Position numbers and translations under genes: made by a program
Part shown: positions 1-8,551 of the stretch, piece after piece
Layout: every line of letters starts with the position of its first letter
How positions within the stretch are numbered: position 1 is the first letter of the stretch
The notes under the pieces: model-generated
Database searches by the model: none
The model's input: only the letters and a program-made list of their open reading frames with translations
Told to the model about the DNA's origin: nothing
DNA from: Mycolicibacterium porcinum
Lineage (GTDB): Bacteria; Actinomycetota; Actinomycetes; Mycobacteriales; Mycobacteriaceae
Length of the DNA: 64,000 bases
Assembly (NCBI GenBank): GCA_001942045.1
Contig: MSTD01000011.1
Span: 62,001-126,000, forward strand
Direction of reading: 5' to 3'

Positions 1-425
1 ATCACGAGTCCATCCGGGCCCTCGGCAGCGGGCTGGGCTGCGGCGCGATCGGCATCCTGACCGATGACTGCCCAGTGGCGGTCGCGGCGTCGGTGCTGGC
101 GTACTTCGACCGGGAGAACGCCGGACAGTGCGGCTCGTGCTTCAACGGGACCGCCGCGATGGCGGCGGTCGCCGTCGGTCTGCGCGACGGCAACGCCGGC
201 CAGGAGGATCTGGACCGGCTCAGACGCTGGTCGGTGGTACTGCGCGGCCGCGGCGCCTGCGCCACGCTCGACGGCGCGGCGAACATAGCGGCGAGCCTGC
301 TGGCCCAGTTCCCTGATCTGGTGCAGCGCCACCTCGAAAATGGCTGTCAGACGTGCCGTTCCGGTGCTTTCACTGCCGCACGGCCGTACGAAGTGGAGTC
401 GCTGGAGGCGGTGGTGGCGGTATGA
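1..425 (+). CDS. NuoF-like NADH-binding flavoprotein, C-terminal part (5' end outside window)
   Basis: The reading frame is open from base 3 and ends at a TGA at 423-425; the N-terminal NADH/FMN domain lies outside the window. The visible part matches the C-terminal 4Fe-4S region of the NuoF/HoxF family: a glycine-rich GSGLGCGA stretch, then ENAGQCGSC followed by FNGTAAM, and a later GACAT cysteine. The family normally has SCGQCxPC, so the first cluster cysteine is replaced by alanine here, although extra cysteines (NGCQTC) occur near the C-terminus. The stop overlaps the start of the ferredoxin gene by 4 bp (ATGA), so the two are co-translated. A role as an NADH-linked reductase feeding the 3Fe-4S ferredoxin, and through it the nearby P450s, is inference. 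Confident of family, not of partner. Confidence 0.7.
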   Translation, partial: HESIRALGSGLGCGAIGILTDDCPVAVAASVLAYFDRENAGQCGSCFNGTAAMAAVAVGLRDGNAGQEDLDRLRRWSVVLRGRGACATLDGAANIAASLLAQFPDLVQRHLENGCQTCRSGAFTAARPYEVESLEAVVAV

Positions 426-643
426 AGGTCAAGCTCGATCGCACGTTGTGCGATGGCTTCGGGTTGTGCGCCAAGCACGCACCGGAGTACTTCCCGCTGG
501 ACGACTGGGGCTACGCCTCGCTTCAGGGTGACGGCAACATCCCTGCGGCCGACGAGGACGCGGTGCGGCGCGCCCTGCTGGACTGCCCGGTGCACGCGAT
601 CATCGAGCTCAAGGAGGCGCGCACCCATCAGGAGGCCGGCTGA
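422..643 (+). CDS. 3Fe-4S-type ferredoxin
   Basis: A 73-residue acidic protein starting MKVKLDRTLCDGFGLC. The cluster motif is C-x2-X-x2-C followed by a distal CPVHA, with phenylalanine at the position where 4Fe-4S ferredoxins have the second cysteine; this is the signature of actinobacterial 3Fe-4S ferredoxins that donate electrons to P450s. The ATG overlaps the stop of the NuoF-like gene. Upstream in-frame codons exist, but the ATG at 422 gives the conserved N-terminus. Its redox partner is probably the upstream flavoprotein; the final acceptor is unknown, since the nearest P450 lies about 4.4 kb downstream and has its own ferredoxin. Confidence 0.85.
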   Translation: MKVKLDRTLCDGFGLCAKHAPEYFPLDDWGYASLQGDGNIPAADEDAVRRALLDCPVHAIIELKEARTHQEAG

Positions 644-726
644 CGCCGCTAGGGCTGGATCACCGATCCCGGAAACTGGTAACGTGATTCTCCACACAGA
701 ATAACCCGCTTACCACCGGAGTCGAG

Positions 727-2382
727 TTGTCACAGATACCGGGACGTCCGCTCCCGTCGGTCACCACGCTCAACGAGTACTTCTGGACCGCGGGCGCCGA
801 CGGGGTGCTGCGAATCCAGGAGTGCCAGGACTGCAGCGCCCTCATCCATCCGCCGCAGCCGATCTGCCGCTACTGCCGCAGCCACAACATGGGTGTGCGC
901 GACGTGTCCGGGCGAGCATCGCTGGCCGGATTCACGGTCAACCACCGGTTCGGATTTCCCGACCTGCCGCCGCCGTATGTGGTGGCCGAGGTGGCGATCG
1001 CCGAGGATCCACGCGTCCGGTTGACCACCAACATCGTCGACTGCGATTTCGACGACCTCAAGCTCGGGATGCCGGTCGAGGTCGACTTCCAGCACATCGA
1101 GGACGTCTGGCTGCCGGTGTTCAAGCCGTCGGCCGACACCACCGCCACCCCTTCAGTTGCCGAACCCCTCGCGCCCCAGGACGTCGCCAAGTACGTCCGG
1201 CCGATGCTGACCAAGCAGAAGTTCGAAGAACACTCGGCCATCACGGGCATCGGGATGTCCAAGATCGGGCGTCGCCAGATGGTGCCGCCGCTGGCACTGA
1301 CCATCGATGCGGCCGAAAAGGCGGTAGCCGACGCCGGTTTGACGTTCGACGACATCGACGGTCTGTCCACCTACCCAGGTCTGGCCATTGCCGGCATGGG
1401 CGAGGGCGGGGTGTCCGCGCTGGAGGGTGCGCTCGGGCTCCGCCCCACGTGGATCAACGGCGGCATGGACACGTTCGGCCCGGGCGGCTCCGTGATCGCG
1501 GCGATGATGGCCGTGGCCACCGGCATGGCGCGGCACGTGCTGTGCTTCCGCACGCTGTGGGAAGCGACGTTCGGCCAACTCGTCAAGGAGGGCAAAATGT
1601 CCCCTCCGATGGGTGGCCGCAGTGACAACTGGCAGCACCCGTTCGGGGCCACCTCGGCGGCACACACGTTGGCGCAGAACGCCGGCCGGCATTTCGACCG
1701 ATACGGCACCACGCGGGAAACCCTCGGCTGGATCGCCCTCAACCAGCGCGCCAACGCCGCGCTGAATCCGACTGCGATCTACCGCGATCCGCTGACCATG
1801 GACGACTACCTGTCGGCCCGCATGATCACGACGCCGTTCGGTCTGTACGACTGCGATGTGCCGTGCGACGGCGCGGTGGCCGTCATCGTCTCGGCTGTCG
1901 ACGCCGCCCGCGATCTGGCCAAACCGCCGATCCTGTTCGAGGCCGTCGGCACCCAGATCATCGAACGGCTCGACTGGGACCAGACCACCCTCACCCACGA
2001 ACCGCAGGTCCTCGGCCAGAGCGCACACATGTGGTCCCGAACCTCATTGCGTCCCAACGATGTCGATGTCGCCGAGCTGTATGACGGATTCAGCTTCAAC
2101 TGCTTGTCCTGGTTGGAGGGGCTGGGCTTCTGCGGCATCGGCGAGGCCAAGGACTTCCTCGACGGCGGCCACAATATTGCCCGCGACGGCATCATCCCGC
2201 TCAACACCCACGGCGGGCAGCTCTCGCACGGTCGCACCCACGGGATGGGCCTGATCCACGAGGCCGTCACCCAACTGCGCGGCGAGGCCGGTGAGCGCCA
2301 GGTCAAAGACGCCCGCGTCGCCGTGGCCAGCAGCGGCGGTCTGACCCCGAGCGGCGTTCTGCTGATGCGCAGGGATGACTGA
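727..2382 (+). CDS. DUF35 (Zn-ribbon/OB-fold) - thiolase fusion, SCP-x/Ltp type
   Basis: A 551-residue protein from a TTG start. Residues about 15-135 form a DUF35 module: a zinc ribbon with Cys33, Cys36, Cys47 and Cys50, then an OB-fold. After a Pro/Ala linker, residues about 170-551 form a thiolase-like domain of the sterol-carrier/lipid-transfer type. The usual nucleophilic cysteine segment is replaced by GGMDTFGPGGS, while the C-terminal GGQLSHGRTHGMG histidine region is kept, as in Ltp2-like enzymes. In steroid side-chain degradation Ltp2 works with the separate DUF35 protein ChsH2 as a retro-aldolase; the fusion here would place both parts in one chain. It heads an operon with the hydrolase at 2375 and two dehydrogenases. 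Thiolysis or retro-aldol activity on a branched acyl-CoA is inferred. Confidence 0.8.
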   Translation: MSQIPGRPLPSVTTLNEYFWTAGADGVLRIQECQDCSALIHPPQPICRYCRSHNMGVRDVSGRASLAGFTVNHRFGFPDLPPPYVVAEVAIAEDPRVRLTTNIVDCDFDDLKLGMPVEVDFQHIEDVWLPVFKPSADTTATPSVAEPLAPQDVAKYVRPMLTKQKFEEHSAITGIGMSKIGRRQMVPPLALTIDAAEKAVADAGLTFDDIDGLSTYPGLAIAGMGEGGVSALEGALGLRPTWINGGMDTFGPGGSVIAAMMAVATGMARHVLCFRTLWEATFGQLVKEGKMSPPMGGRSDNWQHPFGATSAAHTLAQNAGRHFDRYGTTRETLGWIALNQRANAALNPTAIYRDPLTMDDYLSARMITTPFGLYDCDVPCDGAVAVIVSAVDAARDLAKPPILFEAVGTQIIERLDWDQTTLTHEPQVLGQSAHMWSRTSLRPNDVDVAELYDGFSFNCLSWLEGLGFCGIGEAKDFLDGGHNIARDGIIPLNTHGGQLSHGRTHGMGLIHEAVTQLRGEAGERQVKDARVAVASSGGLTPSGVLLMRRDD

Positions 2383-3268
2383 AACATGCATGCACCCCAT
2401 GAGTAGGACAGCTCCGCACCCGAGAGTGGTGATGGTTGACGGCGTTCCGATGTCGGCTCTGGTCGCCGAGTCTCCCGATCCACGCGCTGTCGTCGTCGCC
2501 TTGCACGGCGGAGCCACCACCTCGGCGTACTTCGACTGCCCCGGCCACCCGGAACTGTCGTTGTTACGCATCGCCGTCGACCACGGGTACACCGTGATCG
2601 CCCTGGACCGCCCTGGCTACGGAGCATCCGCGGCGTACCCGGACGCCATGGCACGGCCGGAACAACGAGTGGCATTGGCGTTCGGCGCGATCCAGCGCAT
2701 CGCCGGCTCGGCAGACCTGTTCGTGCTGGGCCATTCGATGGGCTGCGAGCTGGCTTTGCACCTCGCCGTCCAGCGGCCAGAGGTACTCGGCGTGTCACTG
2801 GCCGGCACCGGTCGCCGGTATCACCCCGCCGCGCAGGAGCTGCTGAAGCACGCCTCGCCGGTGAATCGGCCACGCGGCCTGCGTGAGCTGTTGTGGGAGC
2901 CGGCCCGGCTCTACCCGCCCGATGTGATCGGCGCCGGACTGTCCGCGGGCGGCACCGCGTACGAAGGCGATGTCGTCAAAACCTGGTCGCGGCAGGACTT
3001 TCCGGTGTTGGCAGCTCAGACAAAGGTTCCGGTGCAGTTCCTCGCCGGTGAGTACGAGAACGTCTGGGAGTCCGATCCCGAGGCGCTGGCCGCGATCGGC
3101 GCGATGTTCACCGCCTCACCCCGAGTCCGGACCGGTGAGCTCGCCGACAGCGGGCACAACCTCAGCGTGGGGTTGACCGCAGCGCACTATCACCGCACGG
3201 TGCTGTCGTTCGCCGACGAATGCGTGGCAAGCACCCCGAATACCGAAGTGGAAGTGGAGGCAGGTTGA
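2375..3268 (+). CDS. alpha/beta-hydrolase
   Basis: A 297-residue alpha/beta-hydrolase overlapping the preceding gene by 8 bp. The oxyanion region is LHGGAT, the nucleophile elbow is GHSMG (Ser), and a late GHN provides the probable catalytic histidine. Start codons at 2375, 2387 and 2399 are all possible; none has a strong Shine-Dalgarno sequence, so the first residues are uncertain. Its place between a thiolase-like gene and two hydroxyacid dehydrogenases suggests an ester, lactone or thioester hydrolase in the same pathway. The substrate cannot be deduced. Confidence 0.8.
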   Translation: MTETCMHPMSRTAPHPRVVMVDGVPMSALVAESPDPRAVVVALHGGATTSAYFDCPGHPELSLLRIAVDHGYTVIALDRPGYGASAAYPDAMARPEQRVALAFGAIQRIAGSADLFVLGHSMGCELALHLAVQRPEVLGVSLAGTGRRYHPAAQELLKHASPVNRPRGLRELLWEPARLYPPDVIGAGLSAGGTAYEGDVVKTWSRQDFPVLAAQTKVPVQFLAGEYENVWESDPEALAAIGAMFTASPRVRTGELADSGHNLSVGLTAAHYHRTVLSFADECVASTPNTEVEVEAG

Positions 3269-4086
3269 TGCGAGTCGGATTTATCGGGCTGGGCAGCCAG
3301 GGGGCGCCGATGGCCCGGCGGATCGTCGAGGGCGGGTTCGAGACCACCCTGTGGGCCCGACGTCCGGCCTCCCTGGAGCCGTTCGCCGACACCGGCGCCA
3401 AGACCGCGGGCTCCCCCGCCGAACTGGCGGCCGCCAGCGACCTGGTGTGCCTGTGTGTCGTCGGCGACGACGACGTCCGCCAGGTGCTCGACGGTGAGAC
3501 CGGGGTACTGGCCGGGTTGGCCCCGGGTGGTGTCATCGCCATCCACTCCACGGTGCACCCGGACACCTGCCGCGAGATCGCGGAAAAGGCTGCCGCCCAG
3601 GGAGTTTCTGTTGTCGACGCTCCGGTGAGCGGCGGCGAGCCCGCCGCCTCGGCCGGCACCCTGCTAGTGATGGTGGGCGGTGACGAGGAGGTCGTCGAGC
3701 GGGTGCGGCCGGTGTTCGCCACCTACGCCGACCCGATCGTGCACCTGGGCGGGGTGGGCGCCGGCCAGGTCGCGAAGATCTTGAACAACCTGTTGTTCAG
3801 CGCCAACCTGGGTGCCGCCATGAGTGCACTGGAACTCGGTGAGGCACTGGGGGTTCCGCGTCAGGCACTGTGCGAGGTGATCACGCGCGGTTCGGCCACC
3901 AGCAAGGCGCTCAACAGCATCGCCATGTTCGGCGGGACATTGGACAATCTGGCCCCCATCGCCGGTGCCCTGCTGCAGAAAGACTGCCGGCACGCCGCCA
4001 GCCTGGCCGATGACGCGTCGGCTCCCCAGGGAGCAGTGTTCGACGCCGCCGACAATGCACTGACCCTCATGAACCATCCCCGCTGA
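3268..4086 (+). CDS. NAD-binding beta-hydroxyacid dehydrogenase (3-hydroxyisobutyrate dehydrogenase family), copy 1
   Basis: About 272 residues from the ATG in a TGATG overlap, preceded by GGAGGCAGG as ribosome site. The N-terminus MRVGFIGLGSQGAPM is the Rossmann GxGxxG motif of the 6PGDH/HIBADH superfamily. DAPVSGG is the substrate-binding loop, and GAGQVAKILNN carries the catalytic lysine and the following asparagine. It should oxidise a beta-hydroxy acid with NAD(P). It is directly followed, again with a TGATG overlap, by a second gene of the same family, so the pair may be two specificities or a heteromer. Confidence 0.85.
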   Translation: MRVGFIGLGSQGAPMARRIVEGGFETTLWARRPASLEPFADTGAKTAGSPAELAAASDLVCLCVVGDDDVRQVLDGETGVLAGLAPGGVIAIHSTVHPDTCREIAEKAAAQGVSVVDAPVSGGEPAASAGTLLVMVGGDEEVVERVRPVFATYADPIVHLGGVGAGQVAKILNNLLFSANLGAAMSALELGEALGVPRQALCEVITRGSATSKALNSIAMFGGTLDNLAPIAGALLQKDCRHAASLADDASAPQGAVFDAADNALTLMNHPR

Positions 4087-4874
4087 TGCGCATTGGTTTC
4101 ATCGGGGCCGGACGGATGGGCGCGCCGATGGTGCGCCGCCTGACCGACGCCGGACACCAGGTACGAGCCCTGGGCCGGGACGACGAAAAACGCGCTGCGG
4201 TGGCCGAACTCGGGGCCGCACCGGTGAGCTCACCACGCGAGGTCGTCGCGGGGACCGACGTGACGATCGTCTGTGTGTTCACCGACGAGCAGGTGCGGGA
4301 GCTCTGCCCGGGTCTGGTCGACGAGATGCCCGAAGGTTCGATACTGGTGCTGCACACCACCGGTAGCCCCCGCACCGCCGAGGCCCTCGCCGAGCGCGGG
4401 GCCGCTCGCGGCATCGCCGTCATCGACGCCCCGGTCAGCGGCGGACCACACGACATCGCGGCCGGGTCCGTCACGGTGTTCGCGGGTGGCCCCGAGGATG
4501 CGGTGGCCCGGGCCCGCGAGGTGCTGACCGCCTACGCCGATCCGGTGCTGCACGTCGGGCCCGTGGGCTCCGGTCAACGGGTGAAGCTGGTGAACAACGC
4601 GTTGTTCGCGGCGCAGATCGGCGTGGTCGCCGAGGGCGTGCGCCTGGGCGATCGCCTGGGCATCGACGAGGCGACGCTGCTGACCGCGCTCACGCACGGC
4701 AGCGCGGCCAGCCGCGCGTTGGGCGGTATCGCCGCCACCGGCTCGGCGGAGGCCTTCATCGCGCGGGTCGGCGAGTTCATCGGCAAGGATGTGGCCGTGG
4801 TCCGGACGACGGCGTCTGAACTGGACAGCGACCTGGGCCGGCTCGAGGGCCTGCTCGACGCCGCGATCAAGTGA
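4086..4874 (+). CDS. NAD-binding beta-hydroxyacid dehydrogenase (3-hydroxyisobutyrate dehydrogenase family), copy 2
   Basis: A 262-residue paralogue of the preceding gene: Rossmann motif GFIGAGRMGAPM, substrate loop DAPVSGG, and GSGQRVKLVNN with the catalytic lysine. Translationally coupled through TGATG. It is the last gene of the 727-4874 unit; the 150 bp that follow hold the promoter region of the next P450 gene and no obvious hairpin. The reaction is inferred from the family only. Confidence 0.85.
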   Translation: MRIGFIGAGRMGAPMVRRLTDAGHQVRALGRDDEKRAAVAELGAAPVSSPREVVAGTDVTIVCVFTDEQVRELCPGLVDEMPEGSILVLHTTGSPRTAEALAERGAARGIAVIDAPVSGGPHDIAAGSVTVFAGGPEDAVARAREVLTAYADPVLHVGPVGSGQRVKLVNNALFAAQIGVVAEGVRLGDRLGIDEATLLTALTHGSAASRALGGIAATGSAEAFIARVGEFIGKDVAVVRTTASELDSDLGRLEGLLDAAIK

Positions 4875-5024
4875 CCCGACCCGACATCCTGACCTGATCA
4901 GCCCCCATTTTGTGCTTTTCAAACACTCTCAACAGGATTACTGTTAGCGTTACAGTTCAACAGTTTCCCGTAACGTGTCACGACACTTCCCGGCCCAGCC
5001 CGCCGCGAAGGAGGAGCCAGCCAA

Positions 5025-6227
5025 ATGACCAAGGCCCAGGTGATCTTCGATCCGTTCTCCGAGGAGTTCTTCAACAACCCGTTCGACATGTACCGCCGGA
5101 TGCGCCAGGACGCACCGCTGTACTACAACGAGGACTCCGACTTCTACGCCCTGACCCGGCATGAGGACGTGTCGGCGGCGTTGAAGGATCACGAGGCGTT
5201 CTCCTCGTCGCGTGGCTGCGACCTGGCAATGGTGCAGAGCGACGAGCCGCCGCAGAAGTCGATCATCTTCATGGACCCGCCCGACCACCGGCACATGCGC
5301 AGCCTGCTGAACAAGGCGTTCACCCCGCGCATGATCCAGTCCCAGCGCGACACCGTCGTCGAGCAGATCGAGCACTTCCTCGGGCTGATCGACTCCGACG
5401 AATTCGATGTGGTCCAGGATTTTTCGGGTCCGTTCCCGGTCGAGGTCATCACCCGGATGGCCGGTGTCGACCCGGAATACCGCCAGCAGGTTCGACACTG
5501 GATCGACACCAGCCTGTCCCGTGAGCCGGGACAGGTCGGCTACTCCGAGGCCGGCATGCAGGCCAACATCGACACCGGCATCTACTACTACGGGCTGGTG
5601 CAGAAGCGCCGGGAAGACCCGCAGGACGACATGATCAGCCGGCTGATCGCCGCGGAGATCCCCGGCGAGGACGGCCAGATGCGCCGCCTCGACGACATCG
5701 AGATCACCGGATTCGCCACTCTCCTCGGCGGTGCGGGCGCTGAGACCGTCACCAAACTCGTCGGCACCGCGATGGTGCTCTTCGCGCGTAACCCCGAGCA
5801 GTGGCAGAAGCTGCTGGACGACCGCGAGAAGATTCCGGCCGCGGTCGAAGAGTTGCTGCGTTTCGAGGGCCCGGTGCAGTACAACGTCCGCTACACGCTC
5901 AAGGAAGCCCACGTGCCCAGCGGCACCATTCCGGCGGGCAAGGCGGTGTTCCTGATCAGCGCGGCGGCCAACCGTGATCCCGACGCATTCACCGACGCCG
6001 ACACGTTCGACATCGAACGTGACCGCACGGAGGCACAGAACCTGGGCCTGGGCTACGGCATCCACAGCTGTCTGGGGGCCGCCCTGGCCCGTATGGAGAG
6101 CGCCATCGCGCTGGAGAAGCTGCTCGATTTCATGCCCCGCTACGAAGTGAAATGGGATCAGCTGCAACGGGTTCACATGCAGAATGTGGCGGGGTACTCG
6201 CATGTGCCGGTGAAGGTGTTGAGGTGA
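5025..6227 (+). CDS. cytochrome P450
   Basis: A 400-residue soluble class-I P450 with the I-helix motif GGAGAETVT, the K-helix ExxR in EELLRFEGP, and the heme loop LGYGIHSCLGAALAR with the cysteine ligand. The first residue of the FxxGxxxCxG heme motif is leucine instead of phenylalanine. ATG at 5025 follows AAGGAGGAGCC, a strong ribosome site. Its stop overlaps the start of a ferredoxin gene (TGATG) and an alpha/beta-hydrolase follows, so this is a self-contained hydroxylase unit. Substrate unknown; no CYP family assigned. Confidence 0.93.
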   Translation: MTKAQVIFDPFSEEFFNNPFDMYRRMRQDAPLYYNEDSDFYALTRHEDVSAALKDHEAFSSSRGCDLAMVQSDEPPQKSIIFMDPPDHRHMRSLLNKAFTPRMIQSQRDTVVEQIEHFLGLIDSDEFDVVQDFSGPFPVEVITRMAGVDPEYRQQVRHWIDTSLSREPGQVGYSEAGMQANIDTGIYYYGLVQKRREDPQDDMISRLIAAEIPGEDGQMRRLDDIEITGFATLLGGAGAETVTKLVGTAMVLFARNPEQWQKLLDDREKIPAAVEELLRFEGPVQYNVRYTLKEAHVPSGTIPAGKAVFLISAAANRDPDAFTDADTFDIERDRTEAQNLGLGYGIHSCLGAALARMESAIALEKLLDFMPRYEVKWDQLQRVHMQNVAGYSHVPVKVLR

Positions 6228-6427
6228 TGGCGAAGAAGGTTCACGTCGATTTCGAGATCTGCGAGAGCAACGCGGTTTGCATGGGAATCATCCCCGAGGT
6301 GTTCGACCTCGACGATCAGGACTACCTGCACATCCTGCAGGAGGATGTGACGCCCGAGAACGAGGCGCTGATCCGCGAAGCGGTCCGGCAGTGCCCGCGG
6401 CAGGCCATCTCGATCAAGGACGAATAG
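6227..6427 (+). CDS. 3Fe-4S-type ferredoxin (partner of P450 at 5025)
   Basis: A 66-residue acidic protein beginning MAKKVHVDFEICESNAVC. The cluster motif is C-x2-N-x2-C with a distal CPRQAI, asparagine replacing the second cysteine. It overlaps the P450 stop by 1 bp (TGATG). It is expected to pass electrons to that P450. A longer in-frame reading upstream would run inside the P450 gene and is rejected. Confidence 0.9.
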   Translation: MAKKVHVDFEICESNAVCMGIIPEVFDLDDQDYLHILQEDVTPENEALIREAVRQCPRQAISIKDE

Positions 6428-6434
6428 CCCGCGC

Positions 6435-7202
6435 ATGCGGTTCGTCTTCGTACACGGCGGTTTCCATGCCGCCTGGTGCTGGGAACACACCATCGCCGAG
6501 TTGCAGCACCTGGGTCATGACGGTGTCGCAGTGGACCTGCCCGGGCACGGTGCCCGGGTCGCCGAGGAGTCGACCCTGGCCAACCGGCGGGCCGCGATTG
6601 TCGAGGTGATGCGACCCGGAGATGTCCTGGTCGGGCATTCCGGTGGTGGGTTCGACGCCACCCTCGCCGCGGACGCGGCACCGGAACTGGTGGCCCACAT
6701 CGTGTATCTGGCGGCCGCGCTGCCGCGGGAGGGCCGGACTTATCCCGAGGCCATGGCCATGCGGTCGGCTGACGACGAGTTGGGTGGCGAATTCGACGGG
6801 GATGTCGGCGAGATGCTCGGGTATCTGCGTTTCGACGAGCAAGGTGCGATGCACTTCGCCGACTTCGACGGGGCGTGGCGGTACTTCTACCACGACTGCG
6901 ACGAGGCCACCGCCCGTTGGGCTTTCGATCGGCTTGGCCCCGAGCGGTTCGGCGATACCACGGTGACACCGGTGTCGGTGCCGCAGTTCTGGGCGGCCGA
7001 TCTGCCCCGCAGTTTCATCCGCTGCACCCAGGACCGCTCGATGCCCCGGTGGTTGGCCGACACGGTCACCCGACGTCTCGGCGTCGAGCAGCTGACCATC
7101 GACACGTCGCACTCGCCGTTCCTGAGCCGTCCGCGCGAGCTGGCCGAGCTACTGGTGCACGCCACGACGACCACGCCGATCGCAGCCCTCACGCCGGCCT
7201 AG
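6435..7202 (+). CDS. alpha/beta-hydrolase (EstC/hydroxynitrile-lyase-like family)
   Basis: A 255-residue alpha/beta-hydrolase beginning MRFVFVHGGFHAAWCW, with the HGG oxyanion segment, the nucleophile elbow GHSGG, and a C-terminal TSHSPF histidine. The early VHGxxHxxWxW pattern is that of the small esterase/hydroxynitrile-lyase group rather than epoxide hydrolases. It lies 7 bp after the ferredoxin stop, so it is probably co-transcribed with the P450. A long hairpin follows it (7217-7279). Confidence 0.8.
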   Translation: MRFVFVHGGFHAAWCWEHTIAELQHLGHDGVAVDLPGHGARVAEESTLANRRAAIVEVMRPGDVLVGHSGGGFDATLAADAAPELVAHIVYLAAALPREGRTYPEAMAMRSADDELGGEFDGDVGEMLGYLRFDEQGAMHFADFDGAWRYFYHDCDEATARWAFDRLGPERFGDTTVTPVSVPQFWAADLPRSFIRCTQDRSMPRWLADTVTRRLGVEQLTIDTSHSPFLSRPRELAELLVHATTTTPIAALTPA

Positions 7203-7216
7203 GTTCCCTCCCACTG

Positions 7217-7279
7217 CGCCGTTTTCGACGCCTGGGTCGCTTCGAGCGAAGAAGCACGACCGCAGCGTCGAAATCGGCG
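7217..7279. terminator. bidirectional hairpin between converging genes
   Basis: Arms 7217-7231 and 7265-7279 match at 14 of 15 positions (CGCCGTTTTCGACGC and its near complement), and the loop holds nested pairs (GGTCG/CGACC and TTCG/CGAA). It lies between the end of the plus-strand hydrolase and the end of the minus-strand luciferase-like gene, so it most likely terminates both. There is no U-tract, as is usual in mycobacteria. Confidence 0.7.
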
Positions 7280-7307
7280 GTACCGCACGGCCCGCGCTCG
7301 GCCCTCG

Positions 7308-8225
7308 TCAGGCAGCGATCACCGACTTGCCGAACTGCTCGGTGGCTTCCAGCGCGTGCGCGAGGCTGTCACCGGGCAGGGTGACGTGCAGCCAGGTCAC
7401 CCCCAGCGCGGCGAGCTTGTCGACGCCGGCCAGATATGCGTCGGCCTCGAAGTTGTCGTCGCCGGGGTTGCCGCCCTCAAAGTTGTTGAACACGATGTCG
7501 ATTCCGTCAGGATCGCGACCGGCCGCGGTCAGCCGGGCCCGCAGATCCTCGATGCCGGCAGCCAACGCGTCCAGTGAATCCATCGCCGCGGTTCCCGCGG
7601 TCTTAGCCAGCCCGGCCGGCGCGGCGAACGGGCACCAGCCGTCGCCGTGCTTCGCCACCCGGGCCCGGGCGGCCGACGTGTTGCCGCCGATCCAGATCGG
7701 CGGATGTGGGGCCGCCGCCGGCCGGGGGTGCGCGGTGATACCGCGGGCGCTGAAGTTCTTGCCCTCAAAGGTGTAATCATCGGTGGTCCAGATACCGCGG
7801 ATCACCTCCAGCGCCTCGTCGAACAACCCGGCGCGCTCGTCGAAGGACACCCCCAGCGCGGCGAATTCCCGCTTGAGATAACCGACTCCGACAGCCAACG
7901 TGAACCGGCCACCGGACAGCAGGTCCAGGCTGGCGCCGGATTTCGCCACCACGAAGGGATTCCGATACGGCAGCACCACGATGTTGGGCACCAGCCGCAG
8001 TGTCGTGGTGTGTGCCGCGGCGAAAGCCATGGCCACGAATGGATCCAAGGCGTCGTGGCCGCCGGCATCGAGCCAGCGCTGAGACGGGGCGGGGTGGTCG
8101 GTGAACCCGAAACCGTCGAATCCCGCCGCCTCGGCCGCAGCGGCCATCGCGGCAACTCCGCTGCCACTCACCAGATCCGGATGATACGGGTGGGTGTGCA
8201 TCGGATACGTGATGCTGTAGCGCAC
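7308..8225 (-). CDS. luciferase-like (LLM) F420/flavin-dependent oxidoreductase
   Basis: About 305 residues of a TIM-barrel bacterial-luciferase-family protein. Typical segments are the early GFDGFGFTDHP, LDLLSGGRFTLAVGVGY, and HPPIWIGGN. The GTG at 8225 is chosen because it lies 14 bases after the stop of the DUF1330 gene and gives the expected N-terminus (RYSITYP); the frame stays open further upstream, but that part runs opposite DUF1330. Family members reduce or oxidise substrates with F420 or FMN. It is the last gene of the P450-ferredoxin-DUF1330 unit. Confidence 0.8.
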   Translation of the reverse strand: MRYSITYPMHTHPYHPDLVSGSGVAAMAAAAEAAGFDGFGFTDHPAPSQRWLDAGGHDALDPFVAMAFAAAHTTTLRLVPNIVVLPYRNPFVVAKSGASLDLLSGGRFTLAVGVGYLKREFAALGVSFDERAGLFDEALEVIRGIWTTDDYTFEGKNFSARGITAHPRPAAAPHPPIWIGGNTSAARARVAKHGDGWCPFAAPAGLAKTAGTAAMDSLDALAAGIEDLRARLTAAGRDPDGIDIVFNNFEGGNPGDDNFEADAYLAGVDKLAALGVTWLHVTLPGDSLAHALEATEQFGKSVIAA

Positions 8226-8239
8226 TGCGGCCGGTCCGG

Positions 8240-8536
8240 TCAGGAAGGAAAGCCGGAGACGATGACGCCGTTGCACTCCGCGGCACCTTGACGAACCTTG
8301 GCGGCGGCCTGGTAGGCATCGGAGTAGTACCACTCGCGCGCGGCGTCGACCGACTCGAACTCCAGCACCACGGTCTGGGTGCCGTGCCACGCGCCTTCGA
8401 TCACCTCGGGCTTCTGATCGACGGCCACGATGGTGGCCCCGCCCATCGCCTTCGACGCCAGCTTCGCGTACTCGCCCATGCCTGCTGGGTCCTTGATGTC
8501 CTCGGTGATGATCACGTAGCCCTTGGCGGATGCCAT
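8240..8536 (-). CDS. DUF1330 family protein
   Basis: A 98-residue protein of the dimeric alpha+beta barrel group: KGYVIITEDIKDP at the N-terminus, then VLEFESVDAAREWY and a YQ segment, the usual DUF1330 landmarks. The ATG at 8536 has AGAAGGG upstream at good spacing; an in-frame TTG two codons earlier is less likely. Biochemical role of the family is unknown. Lies between a ferredoxin and an LLM oxidoreductase, so an accessory part in the same pathway is plausible. Confidence 0.8.
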   Translation of the reverse strand: MASAKGYVIITEDIKDPAGMGEYAKLASKAMGGATIVAVDQKPEVIEGAWHGTQTVVLEFESVDAAREWYYSDAYQAAAKVRQGAAECNGVIVSGFPS

Positions 8537-8551
8537 ATTCAAAACCCTTCT

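Noticed and set aside
687-702. ATTCT-N6-AGAAT near the start of the DUF35-thiolase gene
   Set aside because: Half-sites are in the opposite order and spacing from the regulon palindrome; not counted as a copy.
4941-4955. CTGT-n-A-nnn-T-n-ACAG upstream of the P450, similar to 45831-45845
   Set aside because: The second copy lies inside the TetR coding sequence and the dyad is only four bases per arm.
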